Below are positions 20,123 to 33,131 of a stretch of 64,000 bases of DNA, piece by piece; within the stretch, counting starts at the first letter, position 1; every line of letters starts with the position of its first letter. Source of the DNA: Daucus carota subsp. sativus (Eukaryota > Streptophyta > Magnoliopsida > Apiales > Apiaceae). The position numbers and the translations under genes were made by a program. A model generated the notes under the pieces. It was not told the DNA's origin. It saw nothing but the letters and a program-made list of their open reading frames with translations, and did not search any database. The DNA is taken from assembly GCF_001625215.2 (NCBI RefSeq), contig NC_030384.2, forward strand, positions 44,302,390 to 44,366,389, written 5' to 3'.

Positions 20123-22557
20123 TCACAAGTCCTGAATATCAGGACAGCTCGGAGAAACAGTTCCAATTTGTTGAAGCTCGACGTTATTGCAGAGAGCTTG
20201 GGCAACTTCATCTTTCTCTAGTCTTAACCTTACATCTCTGAGAACAATTCCTTCACAGGGATGGCTCTCGCTGCAATCGAACTTAATAGCCACATCCGTC
20301 GCACTCGTTCCTGTTATGTTCTGATACACCACGTTCTTCACCAGAACTGCTGATTTCTGTTGAATTTACAAGTCCGTGGATGTCAAAAGAAATAAGTCCA
20401 GGGAGTGAGGTGCTAATTGACTGTTAAGCATATACGGTTCTTAGAAATATCATGACCTGTTTTTTACATGGTTTGGACTTGTCGCAATAGTTTTGATCTA
20501 TGATGATGGGGTATTTCACATCTTCCATCTCAATATTCTCAAACTTTATATTGCTTGCATTTCCTGATCCTCCCTGCAATAGGCAAAGGCATAGTGAAGT
20601 TAAGCACCTATATTTCCGCAACATTCTGATTTTAGCTTTCGTAGCTTATTTTTAACCTGATACGTCTTAATCCTGACACCATTCGAAGTTCCAGAGATCT
20701 TAGCTCCGTCAACAACTACATCTGAAACATGAGCTTCCGAATTCCCATCGCCTAAACTTCCGATGCTGAACTTACAAAAACGAATCAGATAGTAAAAAAG
20801 TTTGTGCACACAGACTTAAAACAAAACTGATAGAAGAACAGATTGTATGTACCTGATACCATGACCTGGTCCACAGGTTATATCTGTGATTTTCAGCTTC
20901 TGAGTTCCACTTTCAATAGAAATACAATCATCACCTATATTCAAATGCACCAAACAAAGTCAGTACTCAGTATCATTTATTCACTACTATGAACTGCACA
21001 AACACACACACACACACCAGTTTGTATAACGGAGCTGGATAGCTGCATGTTTTGGGTGCGGGTGATATGGACCCCGTCGGTGTTAGGACTGTCTCCGGGT
21101 GCCGTGACGGTGAGATTCGAAGCTTCCACTTTCTCACATTTCTCAAACGATACTTGTATCTGCTGTGCATTTTGTATATTCAGGTCCTTCACTGTCAGAT
21201 TCTTCATGTTATAGAAGGTCAGGGCCTGCAATTACATGTCCATGCAAATATGTATAACCCATTAAACCAACATACACAGACTACAATTATAAAATATCCG
21301 AACTTGTTAGTACTGGTAGATTATTTACGTACAGTCGGCGCTTCCTTGCAGGGCTGCAGAAACAAAATCAGTCAGTCAGTGATTAGTTTGTTAAATATTA
21401 CAGCAAGGAAATAAACATATATAAAAGTAAAAAAAATTGAAAAATTAGATTTTTGATAATATTAGAAGTAGTGTAATAATTCCCGATTAATACTTAAAAA
21501 TATTTCATCGATTCTGATTCGACTAAAAATCTCCGGTTTATCGAAAAAATTTCCGATATATCTTGAATCGACACGTCAATCGATCAATTCTGATTCTCAA
21601 TTTTCTTGTCATGATTAGAAGTTATTAAACTAACCAAAAATGGAGTAGCTCACCTTGGATTTATGGACCTTACAAGAATTCTTCCACCAAATTTTGCCAT
21701 TACCGTCGACAACTCCACCCCCTTCCACTACAAGATCGTCAACACTATCAAATATTAGCCAGTGTCTCTTGTCTTTCTTGTAGTCTCCTCTATCGTCCGA
21801 TGCTAAAATGGTACCGTAGATCTGTTAATTATGAAGTAGTTTAATTGTTATTTTCACACATATATGCATCCGAAAATATATAAAAATAATTCTGCTTAAT
21901 TAATATCTATATTACCATGGTAAACTGTAGGTAAAGCACAGACGAGGATTTGTGTTACCTGCACAGCCATGGCAGATTTGCAAGGCCCTTCGAATCTGAT
22001 TTGCTTCACAAGATACTTTTTGTTTTCCGGTACCTCAAAAACTGCTCCCGAAGAACAAGCTTCATCCCACGCCTTTTTAAATGCCTGATGATCAGTGAAT
22101 AACGAAAGTACGATAAATATTGCACGTAAGAATTATCTAGTAGATTTTTTTTAAAAAAAAAGAAAGAGATTATCGATAGGTAAATAATTAATTATGATTT
22201 ATGAGTAATATGCATGCATTTGCGTACCTTTGTGTCATCAGATTCACCGTCACCTTTAGCTCCATAACTCTTGACACTCACAATTTTAGCTGCACTTTCT
22301 GCCGCAAGCTTTTCCAAGTAACTTGAAATCCCACCTTCAATAACCTCGGCCATGTCCGATGACACGCCATCCGAGCTTAAAAACGGTGAAGGGTATGCGC
22401 GAGAGTCGAATCCAGTTTCTCGATCAGGATCACTAAAAAGATGTATATCATTAATATTAGGCTGCACTTCGTCTTCAAGACTACAGCAGGGCGAGATCAT
22501 AGAGTATACAAGAACAATAATGATGAGCAAGTGGAATATATGACTGCGTGGAGCCAT
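20123..22557 (-). CDS. Endo-polygalacturonase (GH28, ADPG/PG2a type), 464 aa
   Basis: Nine exons on the minus strand: 22228-22557, 21959-22084, 21654-21821, 21333-21353, 21018-21225, 20853-20934, 20657-20765, 20457-20573 and 20123-20356. All are in phase, ending in TGA. It has an N-terminal signal peptide ([17 protein letters not shown]) and a pro-region, then the right-handed beta-helix. All four GH28 motifs are present: SPNTDG and GDDC (catalytic Asp residues), GHGISIGSLG (catalytic His region) and [23 protein letters not shown] and [12 protein letters not shown] match fruit-softening and abscission endo-PGs (tomato PG2a, Arabidopsis ADPG1/2, QRT2). The enzyme hydrolyses alpha-1,4-galacturonan in pectin in the wall. 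Exon 4 is only 21 nt and codes PCKEAPT. A CA repeat abuts the donor of exon 5 (21002-21017). All catalytic residues are intact. Confidence 0.95.
21002..21017. repeat. (CA)n microsatellite at a splice donor
   Basis: Eight AC units in the polygalacturonase intron. On the gene strand it gives G|GTGTGTGTG..., so the repeat itself supplies the 5' splice site of intron 5. Confidence 0.85.
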
Positions 22558-22640
22558 TTGTAATTATGAAATAAATGTTTCCTTTGCAATATGAAGGATT
22601 ATTATGCGACGAGCTTTATTGCATGGAGAAAATTAGTACA

Positions 22641-22648
22641 TATATATA
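22641..22648 (-). promoter_or_regulatory. TATA box of the polygalacturonase gene
   Basis: TATATATA on the minus strand 84 bp upstream of the start codon. Confidence 0.5.
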
Positions 22649-22987
22649 GAAGTGGCAAGAACTAGGAAATTTGTTGAAGGACGAGGGGGTAGAATGAAAA
22701 TCATACAACTAAAAAGCACTGTGATGATGGATTCTATATGTAGGGAGGAGCTAGGGTAGGGTGTGGGTGAAAGAGACTTCACGGGAGAGATTTAGACGAA
22801 ATGTTCTCTTTTCTTTGGATAGCTTCTCAATCTAATGAGTACCCATGCATTCATGTTCAGTATCTTTGTCTTAATTAATATTATTGGCTCTATTCCATAA
22901 TTTTAGTTTGTTCCGCTCAAATTAACAATTTTCTAGTACTATACTTTACATGTTATTGTTTTAGACTTCAAAACAATCTGACAAATA

Positions 22988-23647
22988 TCTATACTATACT
23001 ATAAAAAGCCAACATAGGTATAATTTGTAGTCGTACAAAATTTTGGTTCGGTACTCTCCTCTAAAACTAAAAGTCTACAACTAGATATCTATTAAACAGT
23101 TTCATATACTAAAAACACTCCTTATATATACTAATATCTTTTTAAATATAATTTATAATAATTAGTTAAAAAAAGGTGAAACTACTGTTAATAACATATA
23201 TTAATATTAAAAATTACTTATGGATAAACGTATAACTAATTATAAATATACAATTTTGAATATCTTTTGTCTAAAATACATATAAACAATTAAAGACGCA
23301 ACTTTTTAATTATAACGTATTCTACTCGAAATTTAACACTTACGTATTATATTTCATTACAAACACGAGCCATTACGTAACATATGAAGATATATGAAAT
23401 ATGAAAAATTTGATTTAAATTGAATAATAAACTGTCACATATTAATATAGAAAAATATTTATAGATAGATAATAAATTGTGAAAGCTAAATTTCCGTTAG
23501 AAGATATAACGAGTTGGTTAATATAATTTAACTAAAATCCAATTTATTAATACTAAAATATTAATAAAATGGTGTTAAAAATTAAATTATAATTAATAAA
23601 TTATGAATCATATATCCGCCCGTGCTTTGCACGGGGTTAAAGGCTAG
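22988..23647 (+). mobile_element. Short non-autonomous Helitron, about 660 bp
   Basis: The left end starts TCTATACTATACTATAAAAA directly after an A. The right end has the hairpin CCCGTGCTTTGCACGGGG followed by TTAAAGG and CTAG, then a T. TC at the 5' end, a GC-rich hairpin about ten bases before a CTRR 3' end, and insertion between A and T with no target duplication are the Helitron hallmarks. The interior is AT-rich and non-coding. Confidence 0.82.
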
Positions 23648-24939
23648 TATATTTTAAAAATGAAATGTATATATTCTTTGATTGTATTAATCATATATTT
23701 TTCAATTATATCATATAGAGTATCAAATTTATGATCGAAATTTAACGGCGAAATTTGAAGAAGGAAGTATAATTATGCAATACTCCACTTAATTTTTTAT
23801 TTGATTTGTATTTTCACCGAGTACGAAATTAAACAATTCATAGCAGGACCATGAACCTAGCTAGCCAGTATTGAACTATGATACTCCTCGGATCTTAATT
23901 ATAGTATCATGTTTTGACTGGTTTAAAATTAAACTGTTCCAAATTTTTCGTAAATTATATATTTTCTAAGTCTTCTCTAGAACCTATATTATTTTTATTT
24001 ATAATTCAGTTATTTTCACTATATATATTAAAATAGAACTATTATTGTGACATAAGCAGCGTATCATTTTATTTGAGAAGGCCCGTCAAACTTTTTTATT
24101 ATCAATATTATATATAAATGGCTATAATTACGACGTATTACACCCATATCAATTGCTTGTTAAACCTGCACGAAAGTATAATACTTTGAACTGGGATCAA
24201 AAAATTTCATGACGATTCTTGATGAAGAAATGTGCACTGAATTGGGATTCCGATTCATGAATCTGAAGAATAGTGAGAATTTTTTATTCTAACATTAATA
24301 TTTTTCAATTTCAAAATTCAAAGTTATTTGATACCCATTCATTAATTCAACTAATTATCGCATGACCCCGTTTAACCCCAAACTAGCTAGCTAGTTATTC
24401 ACGTCACCTTTATATCCTGCTCCTTTGGAATCTCCAGTTAACGGCTAAACGCAAAAAGTTGCAACTTAATCCATTCTATTAACTAGATTGCTATAAATAC
24501 TGGTTGCTGAATATTACAAAATACTGATAACTGAAAAAATTTGATATAAATTTGGAGAAATAATCCGGGATGCAGAAGCTAGAGTAGATTATAGATTTAT
24601 AGTTCATAACAAATATAGATAACATAGTATAGCAGTTAAGTCTCCCTTTCACTCTCTTCGTGAAAGTTTCTCCCCTTTTGCTAAATTTTGCTAATTATGT
24701 ACTGCTCCCATATTATAGGGTACTTGATCCGAAATTTATTGAATATGAAATTAATTAATTGTTTATGTTGTTTCGTGCACTGTATTAATTTGTTCATATG
24801 ATATGTTATATAACTTGAACAAATTTATCAAATTCTTTCTGTATATGCATGAAATGGATAAATTATACTTTCAGAAATTATGAAAATTAGCTTTTGTTCT
24901 CGGAAAAATATTTTGTTATCAGTGTACAAATTATTGCAT
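23648..24939. other. Intergenic, AT-rich
   Basis: No gene supported. A sequence near 23882 (ACTCCTCGGATC...GTTTTGAC) resembles one end of a Stowaway-like MITE, but no partner end was found. Confidence 0.4.
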
Positions 24940-25315
24940 GAGCAAGTCCAAGAGTGTCCTAGTGAAAGCCCTAAATATAATATAAAATATTATGTCCTAG
25001 TGATTTAGGACATGTTTTACCAAACTGAACTCCAACAATGTGCCTTATTCTCACAATATGTATAATATTTTATTATTAAAAACTCTTTTTCATCATTAAA
25101 GCATAACATAAAAGTAGAGAGAGAAAGAGAGTGTTCATGAGAATTTATAATAAAAAATAAGATAGGGCAAGGAGAGATGTGCCCTAAAAATAAGGCTTGA
25201 GGAGTTTGTCCTAGTGATATAAGGCATCACTAGGACATTGTTGGATCAAGTTTTTTCATCAATTGCCCTAAATTATAACTTAGGACATGATATAGGGCAT
25301 CTCTTGGACTTGCTC
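24940..25315. mobile_element. MITE with perfect 15-bp inverted ends, 376 bp
   Basis: GAGCAAGTCCAAGAG at 24940-24954 is the exact reverse complement of CTCTTGGACTTGCTC at 25301-25315. Internal blocks (TCCTAGTGAT, TAGGGCAT, TAGGACAT) are also mirrored. No clear target duplication was seen, so the superfamily is left open. Confidence 0.8.
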
Positions 25316-26551
25316 TAAGGTATTTACTATTTAACCACCCACTAATGATAATCCTATACATGATTACATATTTACATAGCTAGATCAAGCCTATATGCAT
25401 GCGTGTATATATAATCGGCAGATTGCAACTTCAAGATGACGACACAGCTAGGGTTTTAATTGGTTAGTAATCCATTTGTTAGGAACATTTGCACTCTAAT
25501 TATTAATTACGGTTGACTTAGTGCATGGTTAATATACATTTTGCGTAATTAGGATGTGAAGATTAAATAACCACATATATTTAACAGAATTAAGATTAAA
25601 AAGCTCAGTAATCCTACATATATATATATATATATAAATGTAGCAAGTAGTAGAAAGTTCCAAAAGGGATAGGATTGGAGTAGAGGAGATAGCTATTCAT
25701 GTTTAAGGGACTCTTTGTCTGCGCCATGATTCATTTCTAGATTTTAGTTGAGTTTCTTGAAGCCTAAGTTGTGTGTGGAATCTCGATGTTCCCTTATCGT
25801 TTGTGTTTGCATGTGTCGACTTGAGACATAATCATCGCCCTTAGGACTGATTATAGGTAGCACTATCATCAACGTCGCTTAATCACTAATGTTAGGGAAT
25901 GGTTTGATTATAGTTTACTAGATTATACAATCACGAGCTTACGCGTTGCTCCTTGGTAGTTATGACCGAAACATATTCAATCAGTTTAAAAAGAAGTTCA
26001 CTCCAACAAGATTCTCATGTCTGTCAAAAAAATTTAATGAAAAGATATGATTTAAATAATTTAAAATATTAAAAAACCTGGAATACGATTTTTTTTTTAT
26101 TTTTTCTGAAACAAAATACGAAAAAAATTTATTCAGGATTTTTAAAAAGAAGGTCACTCCAACAAGATTTTTCAGTCCTTCAGAATCTTTCTAATGAAAG
26201 AATCCAATCCAAATAATTTTAATATTATTCATGCTAGATAATAAAACTGGAATAATTGGGAGACGTGTCAATTGATTTTCCAAATATATAAACAACCATT
26301 TGCAAGAAAACTAATAATTGTACAACAACGCTAAAAACGGATAAAGATCTTTAATATTGCAAGATTAACATTATAGACTATATAAAGTGACAATAGCTGA
26401 CAAATCATCCACCCTGAGCCTCTTGGCCAGCAAGAAACCAGTGCATTCTCATTTCTATAAGTTACAACCACATTCTCCAGCTAATTTTATTGAGTAGTCT
26501 GCATTCTTGTTTTTAGCTACTGCATTCTGTCTGACAATTTTATTGAGTGAT
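25316..26551. other. Intergenic; 3' region of the SIP1-like gene
   Basis: Contains an (AT)n tract near 25616-25636 and an imperfect direct repeat around AAGAAGTTCACTCCAACAAG (25990) and AAGGTCACTCCAACAAG (26150). No gene supported. Confidence 0.45.
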
Positions 26552-29500
26552 TCAAATACTGATTTCAATATGCCATCGGAACATCTCCTGTTCGGGGACA
26601 GGAAGAGTCAGGGTCACTAGTCCAGTAGCGGCCTCATAGGTGAACTCAGCGTCCACCTTTTCCACTCTGCATTTCAGCGGGGGTTGAGATGAATAAGCGC
26701 CAAAACGGCCACATCCTCTAACCCTCAGTTCAATGACTGCAGTTGCCTTTTCCTCGCAGAGCTCTGGTTTAGCAAGATTGACTTTAGACTCCTCTACAGC
26801 CCCGCCTGTGTTAAACATGTCAAGCAAACCAATTGCCGCAAAAGATATGTTTGATGCAATCTCCTGCAATAATAAGTATGATCATTAACTCAGATTTCAT
26901 GTTAACAATCTGGATCTTTAAAAAAAATGCAGTCATAACGACACTTACTTGAATTGGACAGAAGTGGAACAATTCATATTCAAGAACTTTGAGAGTAACT
27001 GGAATTGCAGAGCCTTTTGGTAACTTAGTAAGCACCCCTGAAACACCGAACATGAAAAAGTTCAAGCTTGGACATTTGCAGTTTGACACTCTAGACAATA
27101 AGATAACTTTGATGCAAAAGGAGACGAGAGCCAAACTCCCTTGCATTTGATACCTCAACAAAAGATGCACTACAAAATCTTAATTCTAAACTTGACTATG
27201 ATATGTTATTTTATTTTTAATTTTCTCCTCGATAACTTTCTCTCCATCTATGCCAGATTTCTTTACACATGCAATGACATATAGTATCATCTACGATGAT
27301 GTCAGATATTATTATTATTCATCCTAGTGAATGCTGGACACCCTTCCCTGCTCATGATTAAAAAAAGGTTTAGGGTTATATAACTATTGAAGTATTTTAC
27401 TTTTTATTTATTTTAGTTTATGGTATATGCCTAAACTTTTATGTAGTACATGCTAACAGAGTACCATTATAACATAAACTATGAATATAATAGTTTCTAA
27501 CATTTGATAATTTGTAACCACATTCCGAAATTAGCTTGGATAATTTACCTGATCTATGAGCATATATTACAGCCTCCCCTTTCCAGCATGGGCCGGCAAC
27601 TTGATCTATGCTATCAATATCAGTAATTTTCACTGTAGTAGTGAGTGTTTCTGGAGAGGTGTCATGAATACGAATCTTCTTTACCTCCTTGCACCAACCT
27701 GCCCCTTGACAATTAAACACACCCACCACACCACTGCACTTGTTTACATTCCAAATTTTAAGCAAGCTGCAAAAAAAATGAAGGAAGATGTTGGCTAATT
27801 AGACTCTGAATTACAAATTCCTGCGATCTGCTGTTATTTAAATCCAAATGAGTATTACTAACTACAAGTACAGAAACAAGTTTAAATCCTGTTTCACGAA
27901 ATTAAAAGTAGCAACCTTTTTCCATCTCTAGCAGGATCAGTGAAAAGGCAATCATGTGTGGGTCTGCCAGGCAATTGAGCACGGAGCACTGATCCATCAG
28001 GAAGTACCAACTTTCTGAGAATATCGAAGTTGTGGTTGCCAGGCTTGTCACTTTATAAAAGCAAAAATAGAAGAAGCACATCAGACTTCAGTCGCGGAGG
28101 TTTACACAAAATCAATAAATTTATCAAGGTCTCAGCCTCTGAGGTCATTTTACCTCACATATATTGGACAGCCTCCAATTGATCTAGCGGCAGCATGATA
28201 ATCAGCAGCTGGATGAAGACTCTGCAACCAAAATAAATATTCATAATTTTTTATTGCCAAACTATTAGTCTTTGACAGATGAATTCTAATTAGATTGGTC
28301 TATGTGATGCATAGTCATTATCTCACTGCAGGTACTTCATTAACAGAACTTTTTCTTGTTCTAATAATTACATGATAGTTTCAGCTTGCTAGCTCTTAAA
28401 GCCAGGTGAGTTTTGCTAAACCAATAGATTAACTACTCTTCATTTTTACAAAAATAAATAAATCAACATAAGCCAATTGACCATATGATATCATGTATGT
28501 AAATGTAACTATGTAAGTGTGATACTATGATGGTCTATACATAAACAAAAACCCTGGATTCCTGCAAAAAAAAAAAAAAAAAAATTAACGTCTCTTGATA
28601 TGAAATTGGGGACTACTTACATGGAACATATCCCAATCAGGTTGCATAAATTCTCCAAGGAACAAAGTGTTGTAAGCCACTGAGGAAATGTGTATAGTAT
28701 GAGAAGCAGGGTCTCGAGGGTAATAGTCATCAGAAGCTCTGACTACAGCAAGTTTCCTTGCACTATACAGTCCGTCAGTATTATGGCTCATACAAGAAAT
28801 GCAACCATTATCAGGGAAGTTTTCTGAAATGGAGGCTTCAAGTGCCTGGATATAGCTGCGCGTAATAGAAACTCTTCCACCGAAACCAGCACCAAGAGTC
28901 TCAATAATGGTCTGGACATCTACTTTCACTCCATCTACTCCACATGAAGCAAGGTAAGAATGAAGCTCATTAAAAAAATTAAATACTTTCTTCGGATGCA
29001 CTAGACCCAGGCCTTGCACAGAAAGACTGTCCATGACAATGTCGGGTTGGTTTCCTAGTACACCAGGAGACTGAACAGGGTATGCCAAAGCACTGTCATA
29101 GTGTTCCAAGCCCGCTCCATCTGGTTTAACTCCACCCCAATATCCTGTTATAGCATGCCACATATAGACAAACCTATACCGATGAAAAATGGGGAAAACA
29201 AAAAAGAATATTCAGTACGTGATGAAGCAAGTTCATCTCTTCTGAATTGATAGACTCTACAAGTTTCGAGTAGAATTTGTCCCATTTTGAAGTCGATACA
29301 ATTTTATATTTCTTAAAGTAAGGCAAGATCATTGATTACATGTTGTATGCAATGCAATAACTTAGCAAAACATCATGGCATATGTAGGGGCCATGAAGAG
29401 AAGGAAACAAACTTCAGACTATTATATGGAATAGAAGGTCTGATAAACAACTCTGAAAAGTGAGTTATCGTTTCTACTTAACCTCCCCTACTTAACAGAA

Positions 29501-31552
29501 ATTCCATAAAAGGGATTACAAATACAAAAAATAAAATAAAATGTCATGTTATAAAAGTTTGGAAGAGAGACAAATAAAAGCAGGCAGTCTAGCAAAAAAA
29601 TTGACATACTTCACATTGTGACGGTTTTTTGCATCATTCACAATGAGCTGCAGGCCGGGGGGTTGGTTGTCAGTATTTTCTTTATTTTGAAATTTTTCAT
29701 TCTCCTTGATTCCTGTCAACCTGCTGGCAAACCTGTAATTTCAATCAAGAACAATGTTAGATGAAAATCCGAACTAAGATTGTGCAATCAATAAAGATAC
29801 CTAAAGACATGATGCAATTTCTGTTAAGTATAAATAATATAATCAAACTACTGCACAACTTTTAATTGAAACAGGTTGTGTTAGAAAGAGCTACATGCCC
29901 ACATCTATTGTGACTTACTGTGCGCCTTCTTGTACAACACAATTGCTATCCTTATTATCAGTCCCAATCTGTTGCCATCCATCATCAATAATTAGGAAAC
30001 GAGGTGAAATTCCTCCTTCAGAGAAACTGCAGCATTAAACACTAATTCATTAGTATTCATTTATCTTTCAGTATTATGCCGAAATTGTTTTAGTTTCTTA
30101 TTTTTATTTACCTTTTAAACCCATCTTCAACACCTTCAGCTGTGACATCGGTGTAGAATGCATCCCATGTACACCAGCCAAACCAGTCTAGGAATGCAGG
30201 CAACTGTAGATTCCAAAAAGATAACATATTAAAAAAACTCTAATTACAGGCCCTAGGAGAGTTACTCGATTTAAAGCAAATGCATAGAATTCTCTGACCT
30301 TTTTCTTCTCACGGTGACAAAATGTTTGCAAATGTTTTTCAACAGCTCTGTTAAACAAGTGAGAACTTCAGTGTGACACCAGGATCATATTTTGACAAAT
30401 TTCAACAGTTTCTAAAGTTTATGTATACATTTTTAGTATACAATAACAATCCGGAAAGGCAAAAACGAAAGCATCTCAGTCTTACTATATCACTTGATCA
30501 TCTTGCTAAGTAAATATACTTTCCAGATATTTATGTTCTTGTACTATTACAGTATTACTGGCACAAACATTAGGAAACTATCTAAAACTTTAGACAGGGT
30601 TTGCACTTACTTCACACCCTGGTTAATGACTTCAAAGGGATTTGTCCCAGCATGCATGTATACGAGGGAATTCCCTTCCTTGGTTTTAACAGAATCATCT
30701 CCTGAAAATTCAAAACACACATTCAAAATGTTTCTTTCCGGCTTCTTTCACTAAATGTCTACAAACTTTTCTGTCAAAAAAAAATAAATAAATAAATAAA
30801 TGTCTACAAACTTCACTTCCAAACATATTTATTGTAACTGAGGTTTCACATTAGCAATAGATATTTATTCCGATTGACATTTAAGGTTTGCCTATCTGTA
30901 ATTATGCAATGAGCAGAGTTGAGCTTGAGCAATCTAGAAAACTCACCACTCTCGAGGCAAATCTCAAGTTCATTCTTATCGTTACCCTGGAGAACAGCAC
31001 GGAACTGGCCTTCAAGAAGTGGCAGAAAAACAGTATAGATAGTTTTTGTTTCAGATTCGCCTTCACTGGTATCTTTGCTCTCAACAAGCATAAACTGCGT
31101 CTCCAATGGAATATCCTTGCCACATGATCCCATTCTCTGAGTCATCCACCATAACTTGAAGCGGAAACAACATATGAATCGATGCCCCCTGATTTTGGTA
31201 ATTAGAAAATAATGACGTTATGTTTACCACTGAACTTTTTAATTTCATCCTCAAAATAACCAAGAATTTGAGTTACTTTGTTATAGAATTCATATGCATC
31301 CTAATTACTATCAATCGAAAAAATCATCACACAAAATGAGATAAAATTATTTAGTTCTTACTCGAAGATGCCCACGGGAAAGATATGAAAGCTTTTGCTA
31401 GTTGGGGCAGTAGCACCAATGAAAGCACCAGCCACCAAGCCCGCGCCTGATCCTGGAGTCAGCACAATATTGTCCGGCACAGCCTTCAATATTGTCTTTC
31501 CATGAATGACAAGTTCACCATCATTGATGGAAATTGTAGGTGTAATTGTCAT
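26552..31552 (-). CDS. SIP1: Galactinol-sucrose galactosyltransferase / alkaline alpha-galactosidase (SIP1 type, GH36), 756 aa
   Basis: Thirteen exons: 31362-31552, 30947-31188, 30611-30701, 30299-30347, 30112-30203, 29919-30026, 29610-29732, 28621-29173, 28154-28221, 27916-28050, 27549-27766, 26949-27037 and 26552-26863. All phases agree. The protein matches Arabidopsis seed imbibition protein 1 (RFS1) along its length: [68 protein letters not shown] at the end. The GH36 nucleophile is in [10 protein letters not shown] and the acid/base region in [14 protein letters not shown], both intact. Family enzymes hydrolyse or transfer galactose from raffinose-family sugars; SIP-type members often act as alkaline alpha-galactosidases rather than true raffinose synthases, so the exact activity is open. 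No signal peptide; cytosolic. A poly(A) run of about 19 lies in the intron at 28566-28584. Confidence 0.95.
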
Positions 31553-32850
31553 GTTTTTGTTATGAACTACAATCCAGAGCACAAAACATACAACAGATGT
31601 CAAAATAAAACCCGAAAAGTAAATTATATGCACAGCTAACGCAACGGCTGCAAATAAAACTGCAGAGAACACAATAATTTATGATACCCTAAAATTTAGC
31701 ACAAAAAAAATTATGATACCCTAAAACTGAATAACAATATGTAAGCTCTGAGTGGGAATGCAAGCAGAACAATTTCATCTTTCTTTTCGAAAAAATAAAT
31801 GCATTGAACCAAAGTTGCAGCAGAATCAGAGTTGCAGATACTTTCTTGTACTTGAGAATCAAAGCAATTACAAGAACAATTTACCGTAGGGGTAAAGATT
31901 TTCTTGTATCATAATTCCTTAAGTACTGGTATGCAAAAATAATCAAAATCTAGAGTGAAATAAAAACAAATTCCTAGTGCGAAGTGAAATAGGCTCGATT
32001 TCATGCCGTGGCATGTCCTTAATTTTCCACGTAGCATTGTACATGACTATGAAGAAAGCTTTGCAAGCAGCAAAATGAAATTTGTTGCAACAAATTTTGT
32101 TGCTGAATAAAATGGAGTAGCGTCAGCATGTTTGTCCATAGATTTCTAGCACCACAAAATAAATTTCTAGAATTATATAATTTGAACCCCATGAAATCAT
32201 GAATGGCATATGTTGAGCATAAACACATTGCTTGAATGAATAAAAAGAAATGCAGCAGAAACATTTACCAGCAAGTTTTCTGCTTCCTCCAGGGATGTTT
32301 TAACAAACACAACAAAGCAGATTTCTTTATAATCTGGGAAATGTTAATATGCTTATATATACGGGTGCGTGACTGCGGTGTGTCTATGCTGTAATGGGCA
32401 TAAAAAAATTAGTATAAAATTCAATTATAAATTTATTTAATTCCAATAATAAAACTACTTAAGTTACGTGCCTTTCACTTGTACCGTATTCTTTTTTGTG
32501 ATTTGGAATATGGGTTCTGTCTTTAGTAAATTTCTGTACATATTTTATGTATTTAATATTAGTAAAAGGTGTTCCCTGGATCCCGTTTATATCTAAGATT
32601 TTTATAATATACAGGTCTATAATTTATTTTTAAAAAAATTATTTCTTCTAAATAATATATATTTGTTTTATATTTAAAAAGAAAAGAAACTTAAGATTAT
32701 TTATAAAAACTATATTTTATATATAAATAAAATAAAATACTGTCGAGTCCTGCGTTCCAGACCTATATAACCCATGAGAAGGGGAGAGTGTTATAAGAAG
32801 ATCTTTCATTAAAAAAAATTGGTTTTTAAATGAGAAGCAAAGTAATAGTA
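31553..32850. other. Probable 5' UTR intron and promoter region of the SIP1-like gene
   Basis: On the minus strand a donor TTGCTG|GTAAATG near 32,270 and an acceptor GGATTGTAG|TTCATAAC about 16 bases before the ATG could define a leader intron of about 700 bp. This is inferred from splice consensus only. The rest is AT-rich. Confidence 0.4.
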
Positions 32851-33131
32851 CTCCCTCAATTCCTTTTTAAGTGTCGTATTTTGACCGGGTTTGAATTCCA
32901 AATTAAGTGTAACATTTACATTTTCAAGACAAGCGCTTATGTTCTCAATACAAGTGGAGTATTCTTTTTACCTCAATACCCCTACCTTTGAAACTCTCAT
33001 TGAAATTTATTCATGGTTGATGGACCAAATTGGAAAATAAAACTTATATTAATGATAGTATAACTTAATAATTGCACATCTTAATAGTTGTGCCAAGTCA
33101 AAAAATGACACTTAAAATGGAATGGAGGGAG
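32851..33131. mobile_element. Stowaway MITE, 281 bp
   Basis: The left end CTCCCTCAATTCCTTTTTAA and the reversed right end CTCCCTCCATTCCATTTTAA continue with the shared GTGTC, about 22 of 25 matching bases. TA flanks both sides (32849-32850 and 33132-33133). Standard Stowaway structure. Confidence 0.92.

Noticed and set aside
28566-28584. Poly(A) tract that might mark a processed pseudogene or SINE tail
   Set aside because: No SINE or cDNA-like sequence precedes it; it is a simple run inside a SIP1 intron.
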